NCBI GenBank assembly: GCA_029216955.1
Contig: JANAVB010002199.1
Location: 17,742,053 to 17,806,052, forward strand
DNA from: Iris pallida
Lineage: Eukaryota > Streptophyta > Magnoliopsida > Asparagales > Iridaceae
DNA: 64,000 bases
Direction: 5' to 3'
A model generated the notes under the pieces. It was not told the DNA's origin. It saw only the letters and a list, made by a program, of their open reading frames with translations, and did no database searches. Numbering within the stretch: position 1 is the stretch's first letter; each line of letters begins with the position of its first letter. Positions 11,431 through 23,640 of the stretch are shown piece by piece. Made by a program: the position numbers and the translations under genes.

Positions 11431-12389
11431 AAAAGGCCGACCACATGGGGGGAGGGGGGTTTTGATTTGTGTGTGTGGAGAGAGAGTGATTTAAATGGAG
11501 AGAGAGGGAAAGTTAGATATTATATATTATATATATTATATATGTACATATATATACACATATAAAGGAGAGGGAAATAGAGGTATTTAAAAATAGAAAA
11601 AAGTGGAAATTTATGTGGGGTGTATGGGTAGTCACGAGAGGACAACATGGAGCTTGGGTTCGGGTTCGGTCGAGCCGGGTCAGGTCAAAATCGGACATGG
11701 TGCAATGTTTGAATTAAAATAGGTATTTATGATCATGGAAAAATAAGTAGCATGTGGGGTCTCAAATAAGTGGGACAGAAGCGTCATGCGTGTAGTAGGC
11801 TTCGTGTGGGCCATGTCCATATTTTGGGTCGACTAGGTTGGATCGATGTCGGGTCCCCCGAAATTAAATTAGAAATTAAATCAGGTTTTACGGTAGATAA
11901 TTAATTGTCCTAAATTGAACCGAAAGTTGTGCGAAGAAAATGAAGCACAAATGGAGTGTCTGAGTGGGACACGAAGGTCTTGGGTGAAGAGCATCTCGAG
12001 TAGATCATTCATGAGAAGTTGGTTCTGAGAAAACGACTGGTCTGGTGCTCCTAAATTAAAAGTCACGGTAACGTGCATATGATGATCAAGGAAAAGAGTG
12101 GGAATTCAATTAATAATTAAATGGTCTAAATTGACCCGAACTTGCACGAAGCAAAAAGAGTACAAGGGAACAAGTTCGAGTGGGACACGAAATATCAATG
12201 TGAAGATAATCTCGTCTACTACAAACTCCAAGAAAGAAGTTTCCAGAGATTGGCATCCCTGATGCTCTAGAATTCCAAGTCACGGTAAAGAGCATTTAAT
12301 GATCAAAATTAATTAAATCAAAATTAATTATCGAGAATAAATTATTTGGAAAATTCAAAAATAAATCCCGAAAATTCAGGGGGCTTACA

Positions 12390-13351
12390 TCCTACCCACC
12401 TTATAAAAATTTCGTCCTCGAAATTAAAGGTTGGTAGTGGGGTTAAAACGTGATAGAAGATTTAGGCAATATTTTAGGCACGATCCAAGATTGACGAGTT
12501 TTGCACGATCAAGAAAATTAATTCAAAATTGTTCAGACACAATGAGGGATTTGGCACGATAGAATCATGATACGAAAAAAATCATATGTGCATGATTTCA
12601 AAATAAGTCAAGTCATTGGGGCACGATTTTAGAGACGATTTAGAGAATCGACGATATAATTGAAGTTCAAGTACGGGGTGATTTGTAGGACTTAGGTTGA
12701 TGGAAATCAACCCGAAAGTCGCATAGAGTCTTATAGGCCCGATCAAGGATTAAGGAGTATGATTAATAAAATCATGAAATACGATCCAAGTTCGAATGTG
12801 ATTAAAATTGGAATTAGTCTAAGTTCACTTGGCACGATAGAGGTATGATAACGAAATCAAACTTGAGCTTCGTCCGATTACAATCAAGTCAAAATTTTGA
12901 TTAACATGATTTTAGCTCGATGAAATTAGATTTAGGGTTAAGATTATCAAGATCATGAAAATCAAAATCGGATAGTCATGATCTAAAACAGGGCTAAGAG
13001 AAGCAAATAGAGAGAAAAATTTGAGTATAGCACGATTGAGAGATAGATTTGATAGAAATCAGATTATAGGTCACATAAACACGATCAAGATCCAAGTTCA
13101 GTTGTGAAAGACGATAAATCATGAATTCGGAATCAAAGTCCTAAAAGCATAATTTAGGAAGGAACCCAAGTCAATTAGGCACGGTAGAAAGTCAAGCATG
13201 TTTAATTCTAACACGAATAATTTCGTAGTCACACTAATTAGTCGTGATTGAAAGTCAAAAATTTTAGGCACGAGTTTGAGGCAAGATAAAATGTATAGTT
13301 ATGATCGTTAAAATCACGGTCAAGGAAATCCTAAGTTGTCTTAGTCAAGCC
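12390..13351 (-). other. RT2 interior, non-coding, adjacent to 3' LTR
   Basis: It starts (minus strand, 3' end) with the polypurine tract and an ACGAAATTT stretch. The rest is AT-rich with scattered CACGAT and AAATCAAG words and no frame resembling gag or pol. Confidence 0.6.
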
Positions 13352-13356
13352 AATCA
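13352..13356. repeat. Target duplication of solo LTR, left copy (AATCA)
   Basis: It is identical to 16781-16785, on the other side of the solo LTR. Confidence 0.85.
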
Positions 13357-14783
13357 CGTCACGCCCCAGTTCCAAAAATATGGAACCGAGCTACGTGGCA
13401 AGGCCAGCGAGTACCGCTCCCAATGATTAACCCAATTTAATGGAATCATTAGATTAGCACTTAAGCTGTAACATGCAGTAAATAAAAAGTAAATGCCCAG
13501 ACGATCACAATTAACTAGTCTCATCCACAAGTATGATCAAGGAACATATAGTGAATAATCTGAATAAAATCACAATGTGATGGCTAACAAGTCCGAAAGT
13601 AATAATAATACAAATACTGAATGAAAAGAGTCTTGCGAAAACAATCCCGCAGATACAATGCTGAATGAAGTAAACAGGAAGATAACTAGATCTGCCAACA
13701 GACTAACTAGATAATAAAGACAGATCAAGAAGAGCTCTACCACTGGAATAAGCTACTCTGCTGGATAAACTTCGTCCTCTGGAACTGCTCCCGTGTCAAG
13801 TCCAATTCCGTAGACCTCCGGATAATCCTCGTCTAAATCTGGAGAGAAAACCAGGTTCTCAGCGGGACGTAACAAGGTACATAATATGCAAGCCAAAAGT
13901 ACAACAGTGTAGATACATATAATAAAGTAAAATATAACTGTAAGGGGTGAATCTAACATAACCAACTAGAATGCTAATACAATTTAAGAAATATCACTCG
14001 AACACGCGGGCTGTCAAGGTGTACCCCGGAGACCTGATAGGCACTCCAGCAAATTATGAATACATCACAGTCCGGTAAGGACTGTGGCAAACTATGAAAT
14101 TCTCGAAGCTCTGGAATGAGACAACGGCATACTATGTGGGAAAGTAGCCCAAGCGCACGGTGTATGTTCTCCCCTCCCATGTGACCTTGCGAATCATATC
14201 CACGAGACGCTCGGTCGAATCCTCTAACTAGAACATCGAGTCATACTAGTAAGTACAGTATAAAGATCACAAGTCATCGTCCTAGAATCAATCCTGGTAT
14301 AAATCATGTACGAGAATCCGACATTATAAGTAACCATGAACATGTCCTAGAGTCTGAATGTATACCGTAACGAATTGTCGCGGTAACGCAAAATGTGGAT
14401 ATCTAATATCGATACCCGATGGCGCTAACGTCCATCGGCACCCGAATGTGATTCGGACGCGAAGTACCGAACACGGCCCTAGGTGTTGTAATAAAATACA
14501 CACAAATAAAATTCAAGAATTTAATAATGTAACTGAAGTACAAGTATGGCAAGGTACACTTTCCTGTCTCCGGGTGCTGATGAGTAGTAAAAGCTGGTCC
14601 AATGTCCACGCCCGAAGATTCATAAGTGGCAAATGGACCTAGAGGAATATTTAACTAATTAATTATCAAGTATAAATATGATCTATTCAATGCTATTATT
14701 ATTACTTATGTAAAAGTAAGCAAACTTGGATTTGAGATTTAATTTAATATTTGAACTAACCATCTCCCATTTAACTAATCACA

Positions 14784-14785
<2 letters not shown>

Positions 14786-14863
<78 letters not shown>
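14786..14863. repeat. (TA)n microsatellite
   Basis: About 75 bp of pure TA repeat lies inside the solo LTR. Confidence 0.97.
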
Positions 14864-14866
<3 letters not shown>

Positions 14867-15004
14867 CTAGGGTCATAGGCCTAGCCATAAGGATGGCAAA
14901 AAGTATTTAGTTATGGAGAAAGAGAAAATATTAAGTTGGTTATAATAATTAAAAATATATACAACCAACTTGAGTCTAAGAAAAAAAAAGAAACTACAAA
15001 ACCC

Positions 15005-15075
15005 CCAACTCATGAATTGAACCCAAGATCTCATATATATCACCCTCCCTACACAACCGATGGGCTACTAATCAC
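15005..15075 (-). repeat. tRNA-like segment 1 (SINE-like head)
   Basis: On the minus strand a B-box-like GGGTTCAATTC (complement of 15014-15024) lies downstream of a weak A-box-like element near 15055-15067, at tRNA-like spacing. It is followed on that strand by a T-run (complement of about 14980-14992). The A box is poor, so this is tentative. Confidence 0.35.
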
Positions 15076-15199
15076 ATCTGTTGGTATATAGGCAACCTCA
15101 TCATTATCACTATGTTGCAAGGAAGAAACATACCCTCAAAAAGAAAGAAAAAAGAAAAGAAAAAGGAAGGGTCCATAACAGCACTAAAATCCCCTCCCT

Positions 15200-15275
15200 T
15201 CCAACTCTGGATTCGAACCCATTATCATTTCCTCCTCCATTCTTTAACCAACCAACAGAGCTAATGCTCCTTGGT
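15200..15275 (-). repeat. tRNA-like segment 2 (SINE-like head)
   Basis: On the minus strand an A box TAGCTCTGTTGG (complement of 15252-15263) and a B box GGGTTCGAATCC (complement of 15209-15220) have the spacing of a pol III promoter. It is not a functional tRNA by eye. It could be a SINE head or a tRNA-like module of the LTR. Confidence 0.5.
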
Positions 15276-16785
15276 GTATACTTAAAGCCCATGCTCTTTA
15301 TTAATGGCTTGATTTTCAAGCATCCATATATTTCTCCTCAATTAAGGCTCAAGGTAAGAATTTATTTTCATTGGGAGCATCCTCACTCAGCCGAACTATT
15401 GTAGCAATAATACCCAATATTCATGCACATCTATCATCTCCATCCATGCATTTGTTAAACAATATATAACAAAACACAGCAAGGACCACATGTTACACCA
15501 CCCTCCTATTCCCTATTGCTACCATTACATTACATCACACTTTGACCTATATGCAATGCCCACAGACCATAATATCATGCATTGAACTAAGTTGTAATGT
15601 ATCCATTACTAGAAGACTACTTCGTCTACATTGCTAAGCCACGAGTAAGTGCCCACACATTCATATTATTTTTTTTTTTCTGATGTTCCCTACATCACTC
15701 CTATCAATTTCTAACAAAGGAAAGAACAAAATATATGATAGTCGTACATTAACATCGGATAAGCGAGCAAGGAGGGAAAGAACTCACAATGGCAGGTGGT
15801 ACTGACGGTGAGATCGCTCATCGTGGTCGAACCAACGTAGACGCCGGCAGGGACCAGAGAAGAGGGTACCCAACGAGGATGGTCCTCAGAGCTGGTGGTT
15901 GACTGAAACGTCGCCCGCTGATCCGGGGGTGACCCCGACTGCGAACGACGGCGGGGGAAAGTCGCCCGCCCGTGCAACTGTCTGCGCGACCGGTGCTGAG
16001 TAGGAGGAAACAGACCCCGACTGCTCGGCACGCGCCTCACGTTGCTTAGTTGCGGTGACTGCTCGCCTTGGGTCGGCTAGGAGGTCAACGACGTCACGAA
16101 AGCTCGGTTGGACGTCGACGATGAGGATGATGAAGGGCAGTTTGTCGACGATGGTGATGAAAATGACTCGACGGCTAGGGTTTCATGAGAAGGAAGAAGA
16201 GAAGGAAGTTGCGGCTGCGGCTAGGTTTTAGTAATGGGAGAGAAAAGGAGGAAGGGAGAAGAGAACTATATAGGGAGGTGGTTTAGGGTTTGGTGTGAGC
16301 TGGAGGCTCGGTCGCAGGAGCCTGATGTTGCAGGGCTGATACACGAAAGAGGGTGCTGCTGCATTGTCCTTGAAGAAGAAGTACAGTAGCATCTCCAAAT
16401 ATAGCCGTTTAGGTCAAAATTGGTTTTATTTTTATTTTTAAATTCGAAAGGGGGATGTGCGCTGGCTTTAAGGCCAGGGAATTCTTGGTTGGGCCGAGTC
16501 ATGTCTAGAGATTTATAAGGTGGGGGTTTGCTCTGATTGCTATAGGGGCCATGGTTTGGGGTTTTGATACGGGTTAGTTTTGTTTTGATGGCTGCTAAGT
16601 AGGAAATTGTAGGTAGGATCTAGGGCTTAAAAAAAAAAAAATAATTCCTTATCTAACCATATCTATAGGTATAAAAGAAAAGGAAAATTTGTGAAAGGTA
16701 TTAGGAAAATTTTAATTGGTAGTAATTAATTGTTGACAGAATAATATATATTATAATTACTTAAAAATAGGGGGCTCCCAAATCA

Positions 16786-18306
16786 TCTAGGCACGACTAA
16801 TCACAAGGAATTTGGATGTAATCAGAAAATGAAATCAAGGTCGAAAAGAGTTTAGACACGAGTGTCCAAAATCCAAACATGATCAGAATCGGAAGTCAAT
16901 GCACGAGAGTTAATAGCATTGAAATCCAACCACGGTAAAGAAATTTGTTTCAACACGATCTAGGTTGACCAAACTTCGAGTAAATCAGAATTTGGACAAG
17001 ATGGAGAATAAGATCAACGAAGGCTGGACACGAGAATCCAAGGATAAAAATCCAAGTCACAAAGGAATTTGAAGTCATCTAGAGTCTAGTCAGCAACCAA
17101 GACTCTTTGGCACGATAAACAAGACGACCAAAATTGATTGGTCATAGACAGAAGGGAATCAAAATCTTAACAGTATCAAAATTTATGAAACAATTGAGAT
17201 ATAAAAATTTCAAAATTTTCAGAGTTTTTAAGTGTAGATGACAGATGTCGATATGAGATAGTTGATTTGTGTAATCAAGACATAGCTAAACAAGGCAAAG
17301 AAAATGACGGTAAGATGGGAAAATCATCATGCGATGGGAGAGAAAATAATGATAAACAAGAAATAATGGTAGGACTTATCTTGCTCAATTGGTAAAAGAA
17401 GTGAATCAACTTAAGATATGACCTGATAACCATACACGTCTATCCAAAATCATGTTGCCAGAAGTTACGCCACGCCAGTAAGCATAGCTGCAATAAACGA
17501 TAGAGTCCATAACTAAGGTATACACCCTATAATCATGTCATCTAGATTCCTTACCACGCCAACCGGTATGGCTGCAAGAGAATCTAAATGCCATAACTAG
17601 GATAGTATATCCAAAATCAGGCTCCATGTCCTTGTCAGGCTAGCTAATATGACTGCGATAATTTCTAAACTCCATAAATAAAGTAGACATTTGCCATTCC
17701 CGTCGTCTCCATCAAATATGTTTATCAGGATATCTTAACTCAATCCTTAAAAACTTATCTTCAAACAGAATCAAAATCGAAGTCAACAACGAACGAACAT
17801 CAAGATTTAAAATTCAACAACGAATTAAAGATAAGTAAATGGAAACTAGCGGAAACAGATTTCGAGATATGATTCAGAAGAAAATTCTCAGGAGATGTCC
17901 AAAGGTACTATCCAGGTCAAGATAAAAGGAAATCATTGGAATATAATCTAAAATAATCCCAACCTGATATGAGACTGGCAAATCATATTCACGTCTCAAC
18001 CTAGAAGATATATAAGTCCAACTTATACCTTCCCTCTAGGGTCCACAACTCATTCCAAGAAAGAATAAAGTTGATAACGGACAGATGTTTCAGAAATCAG
18101 GACAGACAAACAAATGAGAAAAGTTTCGAAAAGTTTAAAATAAGATTCCCAGGGGTCATCCCTGGAATCTACCAAGAGTTTCCTAAAATGTGACTGAGTA
18201 GCAAATTCCTAAAATATTCCATGACTCAACCTTAATCCTAGGGCAGGCTCGCAGTAGTACAGAAAAGCTCAAGTACTACCACGACTTCGCATTAATTGCA
18301 AAGACT
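16786..18306 (-). other. RT2 interior, non-coding, adjacent to primer-binding site
   Basis: These 1.5 kb hold no gag or pol remnant that I can recognise. Three diverged direct repeats near 17460-17680 share CACGCCA...ATGGCTGCAA and TCCATAACTA words. Short AAAATCAAG-type words recur throughout. Confidence 0.55.
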
Positions 18307-18324
18307 GACCTGCATGGGCCACCA
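18307..18324 (-). other. RT2 putative primer-binding site
   Basis: The minus strand reads TGGTGGCCCATGCAGGTC, 9 nt from the 5' LTR end, identical to RT1 and RT3. Confidence 0.65.
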
Positions 18325-18333
18325 CTAAAAACG

Positions 18334-21300
18334 TGTCACGATCCGCACCCGGATATACGGATACGAATACGTGGGCCACGCCCAGCCTACGCCGCAGTAT
18401 CGGCGGTAGAATGCTGTCTAGTACCCAATAAATATACACTATATCTAGAAGGTCTACAACTATAAATATACTCTAGTCACATCACAACAGCTAAGGATGA
18501 TAAGACAAGAAAGATAAATAAAGCACAAGAACAACTAGAAACTACTAGAAGGAATCATAAGACAGGAAAATAAAGAAGAAAAAACAAGACAACTAAGGAT
18601 AACTACCAGACAACTCACATAGAAGAATAGTGAGATCCACCTCAGCTAGCAACATCATGAAGTCCAATAATGGCACAACTACTCCTAAAATATTGTCAAC
18701 ATATCCGGTCAGTATAGAACGAGTACATAAATCTCATAACAGATATCAAGATAGGATAAAAGCCATAAGACTGTAAATAGAGCATATACAATAAAATCAT
18801 AGAGTGTACATATGTGTAACATGGCATGGTAAGCTGTAGAGCTAGAGCTAGAACAGGAAAGTAGAACTGATCATGGTATGTACACAAATTAGGGTAAGCC
18901 ATCTATCCAATGTGTGTGAGTAGTAGTTTCAACTTGTGATCGGCTTGGGCACCTGTAAGTAACTGGCCTGGCTAGTCATAAGTGCGGTATATGACTAACA
19001 CTGTTCTGAACTGCGGGATGGATTTGATCACAAGCATACGCTACTACTCCTCCACCCCAACTGGTAGAATGGATCCAAACAGGACACGTCACTGCACGGG
19101 ATTCTATGAGAAGGGAGCAAATCTTCTATAGAATCGGTGACCATACATTGCACAAGAGCTACAAAGGAGCTTGCACAATACATCCCAAGCTAACAAGGAG
19201 TAACATCTCTTGTCAAGATCCAGGAATACCAATCCGTGAGAACCATGTGTCAGGAATAAGTATATCTACACTAAGTACATGAATCATAACAGTTATCATA
19301 AATTGGAAAAAAGTTATCAGAGAATGTACTCGCCTGTGATGTGATGGATAAGTCGACTGAGTCTAAGAACAGTGCCTCGAGGACCTATAGATGGAATACT
19401 GTATCAATATAAGGGTTTGGAAGTAAAATCAAGTCATACTAAGTCAAACTAGGTCAAGACAAGTCAAGGGTTGACTTACAGTTGACTTTGGTCAACTAGT
19501 CAACTCTGGTCAACCAAGGTCAAAACTAGTCTAACCTAGGTCAAATGGTGACTCTACTTCGCCGTTCAGTCAAAGTAGTCAACCATGATCAACAGGGTCA
19601 AAGCTAGTCTCTATAAACATCTACACGGTCAATATATTCAATTTCAGTGGTTGTGAAATCACTAAAATCGATGGATCTCAATTCCGATACAAGGATCTAA
19701 AATACGAATAAACAGAGAAGGATTATAATAATAGGGTAAAAACCTACAAGTGTTGTCGGATGGTGAAACAACCATCACCAACGTGTCCAGAATGGTAAAA
19801 TCAACTAGGATAGTCTATCCATAAGTCCAATTTGGACACAGGGACAAAAAGGTAATTTCGGGTCAAAACGGTGTCCGTGTCGGACCCGCTTTGTACCGAA
19901 AAATGTGCAAGAATTCTATTCCACTAAACCTAACAAATTATATGTCCACGAATCCAGAATATCGATACGAACTCAAGGTATGTCCAGAATTGAATTTCGT
20001 TGACCCGATCTCAGATTGGTCCGTTGACCCGGATACTGGAATCCGATTTGCACAGAAATACGTGTCGGAGCCAATGTCCTCAAAACTCAGCAAATTATAT
20101 GTCAACGAGTCCAGAATGACGATACGAACCCAACGGTATATCCAGAATTGGATTTCGATGAGTCGGCGTCAAAAAGTACCCGGACTGTAGGGCCCACTTT
20201 GTACCGAAATGCGTGCCAGGGCCCACGTCCTCCAAATCTAACAAACTTTATATAAAAACGTGCCATAACGATGCCACGAGTCTACTGGTAGCGTCAGAAA
20301 TTGAATCTGGAGTCCCGTGTTCAAAAATAGAATTTTACAAGTTGGAAATTATGAATTCGGACGGCCAACTTTGACGTCGAATTCAACCAATTAAACAAGC
20401 TCACAATGAAATGAAACTGGAGGGGTAGGAAGAGGGTTATACCAGCTTCGCACAGGAACTAGTAGTGCGCCAATCGAAGCTACGACGACGGAGTTATGAG
20501 CCGACGAAGTTGGCTCCACAAAACTGTCCAAAAATAACGCAATTTAAAGGGTCAACTTGGTGGCCGATTTTCACATAGCAAACGACGGAATTAACCGGTG
20601 AAATTTGAGGAGAGTGAAGATGGATATACCAAGATTGTGACGGAGCAAAGAGTTCGTCGATCCAACGGTCAGATTGACCAGAAAACACGTGCGAAGTTGC
20701 TGTCCCGAAACACGAATTCTGAAATTCGTCCGCGCGCACGTCGACGGGATTCCGTACAAAACGCACGAATCGCCTATTTGGCTCATCGGAGAAGAAGACA
20801 ATGGCCACAGGGCCTGCCCCGGGGGTTTGTCGGAGGGAGTGCGGTCGGCCACGCGGCGCACGACGCCCCGCACGCGCGCGCGACTGCTGCCTTTGCGCAC
20901 TACTGTGGCGCTGCTTGCTGCCACTGCTGCTGCAGGGTGCGGGGCCGGCCTGGCTGGGCACGGCGACGACGGCGGGGCTGCGTCGGCGGCGGGGGTGGCC
21001 ACAGCAGCGGTCGGCCATGCAGCGACGAAGGGAGGAGAAGAGAGGAGGCTCGGGTGGTGGTGGTTGAAGTGGTGGTTTGAGATGGTGGAGGTCGTGGTGG
21101 TGATGGTGTTCATGGAGGTGGTGGTGGCTGTGCTCATGGTGGTGAGGGTGGCGGAGCTCATGGTGGAGATGGTGATGGTGGTTGATGATGGAGAAGTGAA
21201 GGAGGAAGAGCTCGAAGGGGTGGTGGTGGCTGTGTACTGATGGTGGTGGTGTTGTTAAATAACATGGAAGAAGAAGAACATAAAGAAGATGATGAATAAG

Positions 21301-22452
21301 AAAAGTGAAGAAAAGAAAAAGAATGGGAGAGGGGGCTGCTCTCGTACAACAAGTAGGGGGGTTGCTTGTAAGGTGATGGGGTGATGGTGAGAGGAAGAGA
21401 GAGAGATTATTTATTATATATGTGTGTGTATATAATATAGAAAGAGAGAGAGAGAGATTTAGAGAGAGAGAAAGAAAGATATTTAGAGAGAGAGAGAGAA
21501 AGAGGCCGGCCACATGGGGGGGTTTGATTTGTGTGTGTGTGGAGAGAGAGTGATTTAAATGGAGAGAGAGGGAAAGTTAGATATTATATATTATATATAT
21601 TATATATGTACATATATATACACATATAAAGGAGAGGGAAATATAGGTATTTAAAAATAGGGAAAAGTGGGAATTTATGTGGGGTGTATGGGTAGTCACG
21701 AGAGGACAACATGGAGCTTGCGTTCGGGTTCGGTCGAACCGGATCGGGTCAAAATCGGACATGGTACAATGTTTGAATTAAAATAGGTATTTATGATCAT
21801 GGGAAAAATAAGTAGCATGTGGGGTCTCAAATAAGTGGGACAGAAGCGTCATGCGGGTAGTAGGCTTCATGTGGGCCATGTCCATATTTTGGGTCGACTA
21901 GGTTGGATCGATGTCGGGTCCCGAAATTAAATTAAAAATTAAATCAGGTTTTACGGTAGATAATTAATTGTCCTAAATTGAACCGAAAGTTGTGCGAAGA
22001 AAATGAAGCACAAACTGGAGTGTCTGAGTATGACACGAAGGTCATGGGTGAAGAGCGTCTCGAGTAGATCATTCATGAGAAGTTGGTTCTGAGAAAACGA
22101 CTGGTCTGATGCTCCTAAATTAAAAGTCACGGTAACGTGCATATGATGATCAAGAAAAAGAGTGGGAATTCAATTAATAATTAAATGGTCTAAATTGACC
22201 CGAACTTGCGCGAAACAAAAAGAGTATAAGGGAACAAGTTCGAGTGGGACACGAAATATCAATGTGAAGATAATCTCGTCTACTACAAACTCCAAGAAAG
22301 AAGTTTCCAGAGACTGGCATCCCTGATGCTCTAGAATTTCAAGTCACGGTAAAGAGCATTTAATAATCAAAATTAATTAAATCAAAATTAATTATCGAGA
22401 ATAAATTATTTTGAAAATTCGAAAATAAATTCCGAAAATTCAGGGGGTTACA
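18334..22452 (-). repeat. RT2 5' LTR (4119 bp)
   Basis: It begins TGTCACGATCC and ends GGGGGTTACA on the plus strand. It is the partner of 8230-12389, differing by scattered substitutions and small indels, including a shorter GA tract and a changed segment near 20170-20200. Confidence 0.9.
19430..19615. promoter_or_regulatory. W-box-like TTGAC array in RT2 5' LTR
   Basis: It is the counterpart of 9335-9531 with nearly the same motif order. In this LTR the array lies about 2.8 kb into the LTR from its transcriptional 5' side, so it could also act in the downstream direction. Confidence 0.45.
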
Positions 22453-22457
22453 CTGTT
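22453..22457. repeat. RT2 target site duplication, right copy (CTGTT)
   Basis: It is identical to 8225-8229. Confidence 0.9.
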
Positions 22458-23156
22458 GGAGTTCGTTTATGCAGGATTCAGGTATTGTTAGTCGATACCT
22501 TCTTCGTATTCTTTCGTATTTATTTTCCATCCTATATTTCATATTCTTGTAGATAGAGTTGTGGATGTATTTATAGATACTTATAGATACTTAGACCAGA
22601 TTCTAGATAGTATATACATATTTGAGTTGTGCTGGGGTTCACTTGATATGTAGCTGATCATTATCACGTATCATGGTCTTACGTATTTTGAGAGTGTGGA
22701 GTGACATAACTTTTGTGGTTGCCCATTCAGATATTGTTTTTGTCAATATTACGATGCCATGATAGTACCTAGGAATAAATAATTGTATTACTTCGAGCCT
22801 AAGATTGATTGAAGAGATGATGGCATGATAATACATTCACAATTAGGTTATAGTATCCTTTAAACGTTTAGCTTTTAGTATATGTATGTACTTTGCACGT
22901 ATTTATAGATTATTATTAAAGTATGTATTTCATAGATTATTATTAAGAAGACTAGTTAAAAGGATGTTGTAATTTTCTAATTTTTATTAAGAGTATTTAG
23001 GATGACTTAAAAACCGACGTCTTAATTGTTCTAAATTTATTATCATGTAATTTAGTGGTCGAAAACTTAAACATTGAAAGTGGGGGCTGGAAAAGGATTT
23101 GGTTATCAAATTATTATTATACAATGTATTACTATATATTTTTTTAAAGGGGGATA
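22458..23156. other. Unassigned AT-rich DNA
   Basis: This continues the RT2 target. I see no coding frame, RNA gene or terminal repeat. Confidence 0.5.
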
Positions 23157-23166
23157 ATAATTTATG

Positions 23167-23617
23167 AGTAATGCTATTCGTACGTCTAAATTATCACTCC
23201 AAACTATTCCTTCTTATTTGGTAGCTAACGTGGAATGTTAAATAATATTAGGTGTCATATGACATGACAAATGTTAACCAAAAAAAATAATTACCCAATT
23301 TACTTTAATGTTAAAATTAATATTAATATTAGTATTAGTTTTAGCGTTAATATTAATATTATAGTTAATGTTAATATTAATATTAATATTAGTATTAGTG
23401 TTAATATTAATATTAAATTAATATTAATGTTAATATTAATATTAATGTTAATGATAATATTAATTTTAATATTAATGTTAACATTAATTTTAATTTTTAA
23501 TATTATTTTAATTTTAATTTTTTGCCATGCTAGCTGCCATAACAACATATTACGTCAGTTGTTACGTAAAATGGGATGATTTAGAGTAACAATTTGGAGG
23601 GATAAATAGTATTATTT
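23167..23617. mobile_element. Mutator-like MITE (451 bp)
   Basis: It is flanked by a perfect 10-bp duplication ATAATTTATG (23157-23166 and 23618-23627). The ends are imperfect inverted repeats (AGTAATGCTATT at the left, AATAGTATTATTT at the right), followed inward by TCACTCCAAA and its near-complement TTTGGAGGGA. A 9-10 bp duplication points to the Mutator superfamily. There is no transposase; the interior is mainly a TTAATATTAATATT minisatellite. Confidence 0.72.
23305..23520. repeat. TTAATATTAATATT minisatellite inside the MITE
   Basis: This is a degenerate array of TTAATATTA/TTAATGTTAA units. Open frames rich in Ile and Asn on both strands here are composition artefacts. Confidence 0.9.
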
Positions 23618-23640
23618 ATAATTTATGTAGACGGTGATCA

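Larger units (their letters stand above)
8230..12389 (-). repeat. RT2 3' LTR (4160 bp)
   Basis: It aligns along its length with 18334-22452. It holds a TTGAC-rich array (9335-9531), a GC-rich segment (10690-10960), GGTGGT low-complexity DNA (10965-11170) and GA/TA microsatellites (11340-11560). The long histidine-rich minus-strand frame across 10475-11257 is a by-product of the GGTGGT tract. Confidence 0.9.
13357..16780 (-). mobile_element. Solo gypsy-type LTR nested in RT2 (3424 bp)
   Basis: It is flanked by perfect 5-bp AATCA duplications. The left end CGTCACGCCCC differs from the RT1 LTR end by one base at the terminus (C for T), and the right end GGGGGCTCCCA reads TGGGAGCCCCC on the minus strand. 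No second copy or interior is present, so it is a solo LTR left by LTR-LTR recombination. It contains a TA microsatellite and two tRNA-like segments. Weak frames such as 15711-16040 have no recognised product. Confidence 0.85.
8230..22452 (-). mobile_element. RT2: 14.2 kb gypsy-type element with non-coding interior
   Basis: Two 4.1 kb LTRs (8230-12389, 18334-22452) flank an interior of 5.9 kb, 3.4 kb of which is a later solo LTR. The element is bounded by a perfect 5-bp target duplication, CTGTT (8225-8229 and 22453-22457), so both ends are complete. On the minus strand the 5' LTR is on the right, with putative primer-binding site at 18307-18324 and polypurine tract AAGGTGGGTAGGA before the 3' LTR. 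The remaining 2.5 kb of interior shows no gag or pol. Long LTRs with a non-coding interior fit the large retrotransposon derivative (LARD) type. Confidence 0.88.

Noticed and set aside
23271..23579. Ile/Asn-rich open frames on both strands
   Set aside because: They are composition artefacts of the TTAATATTA minisatellite.
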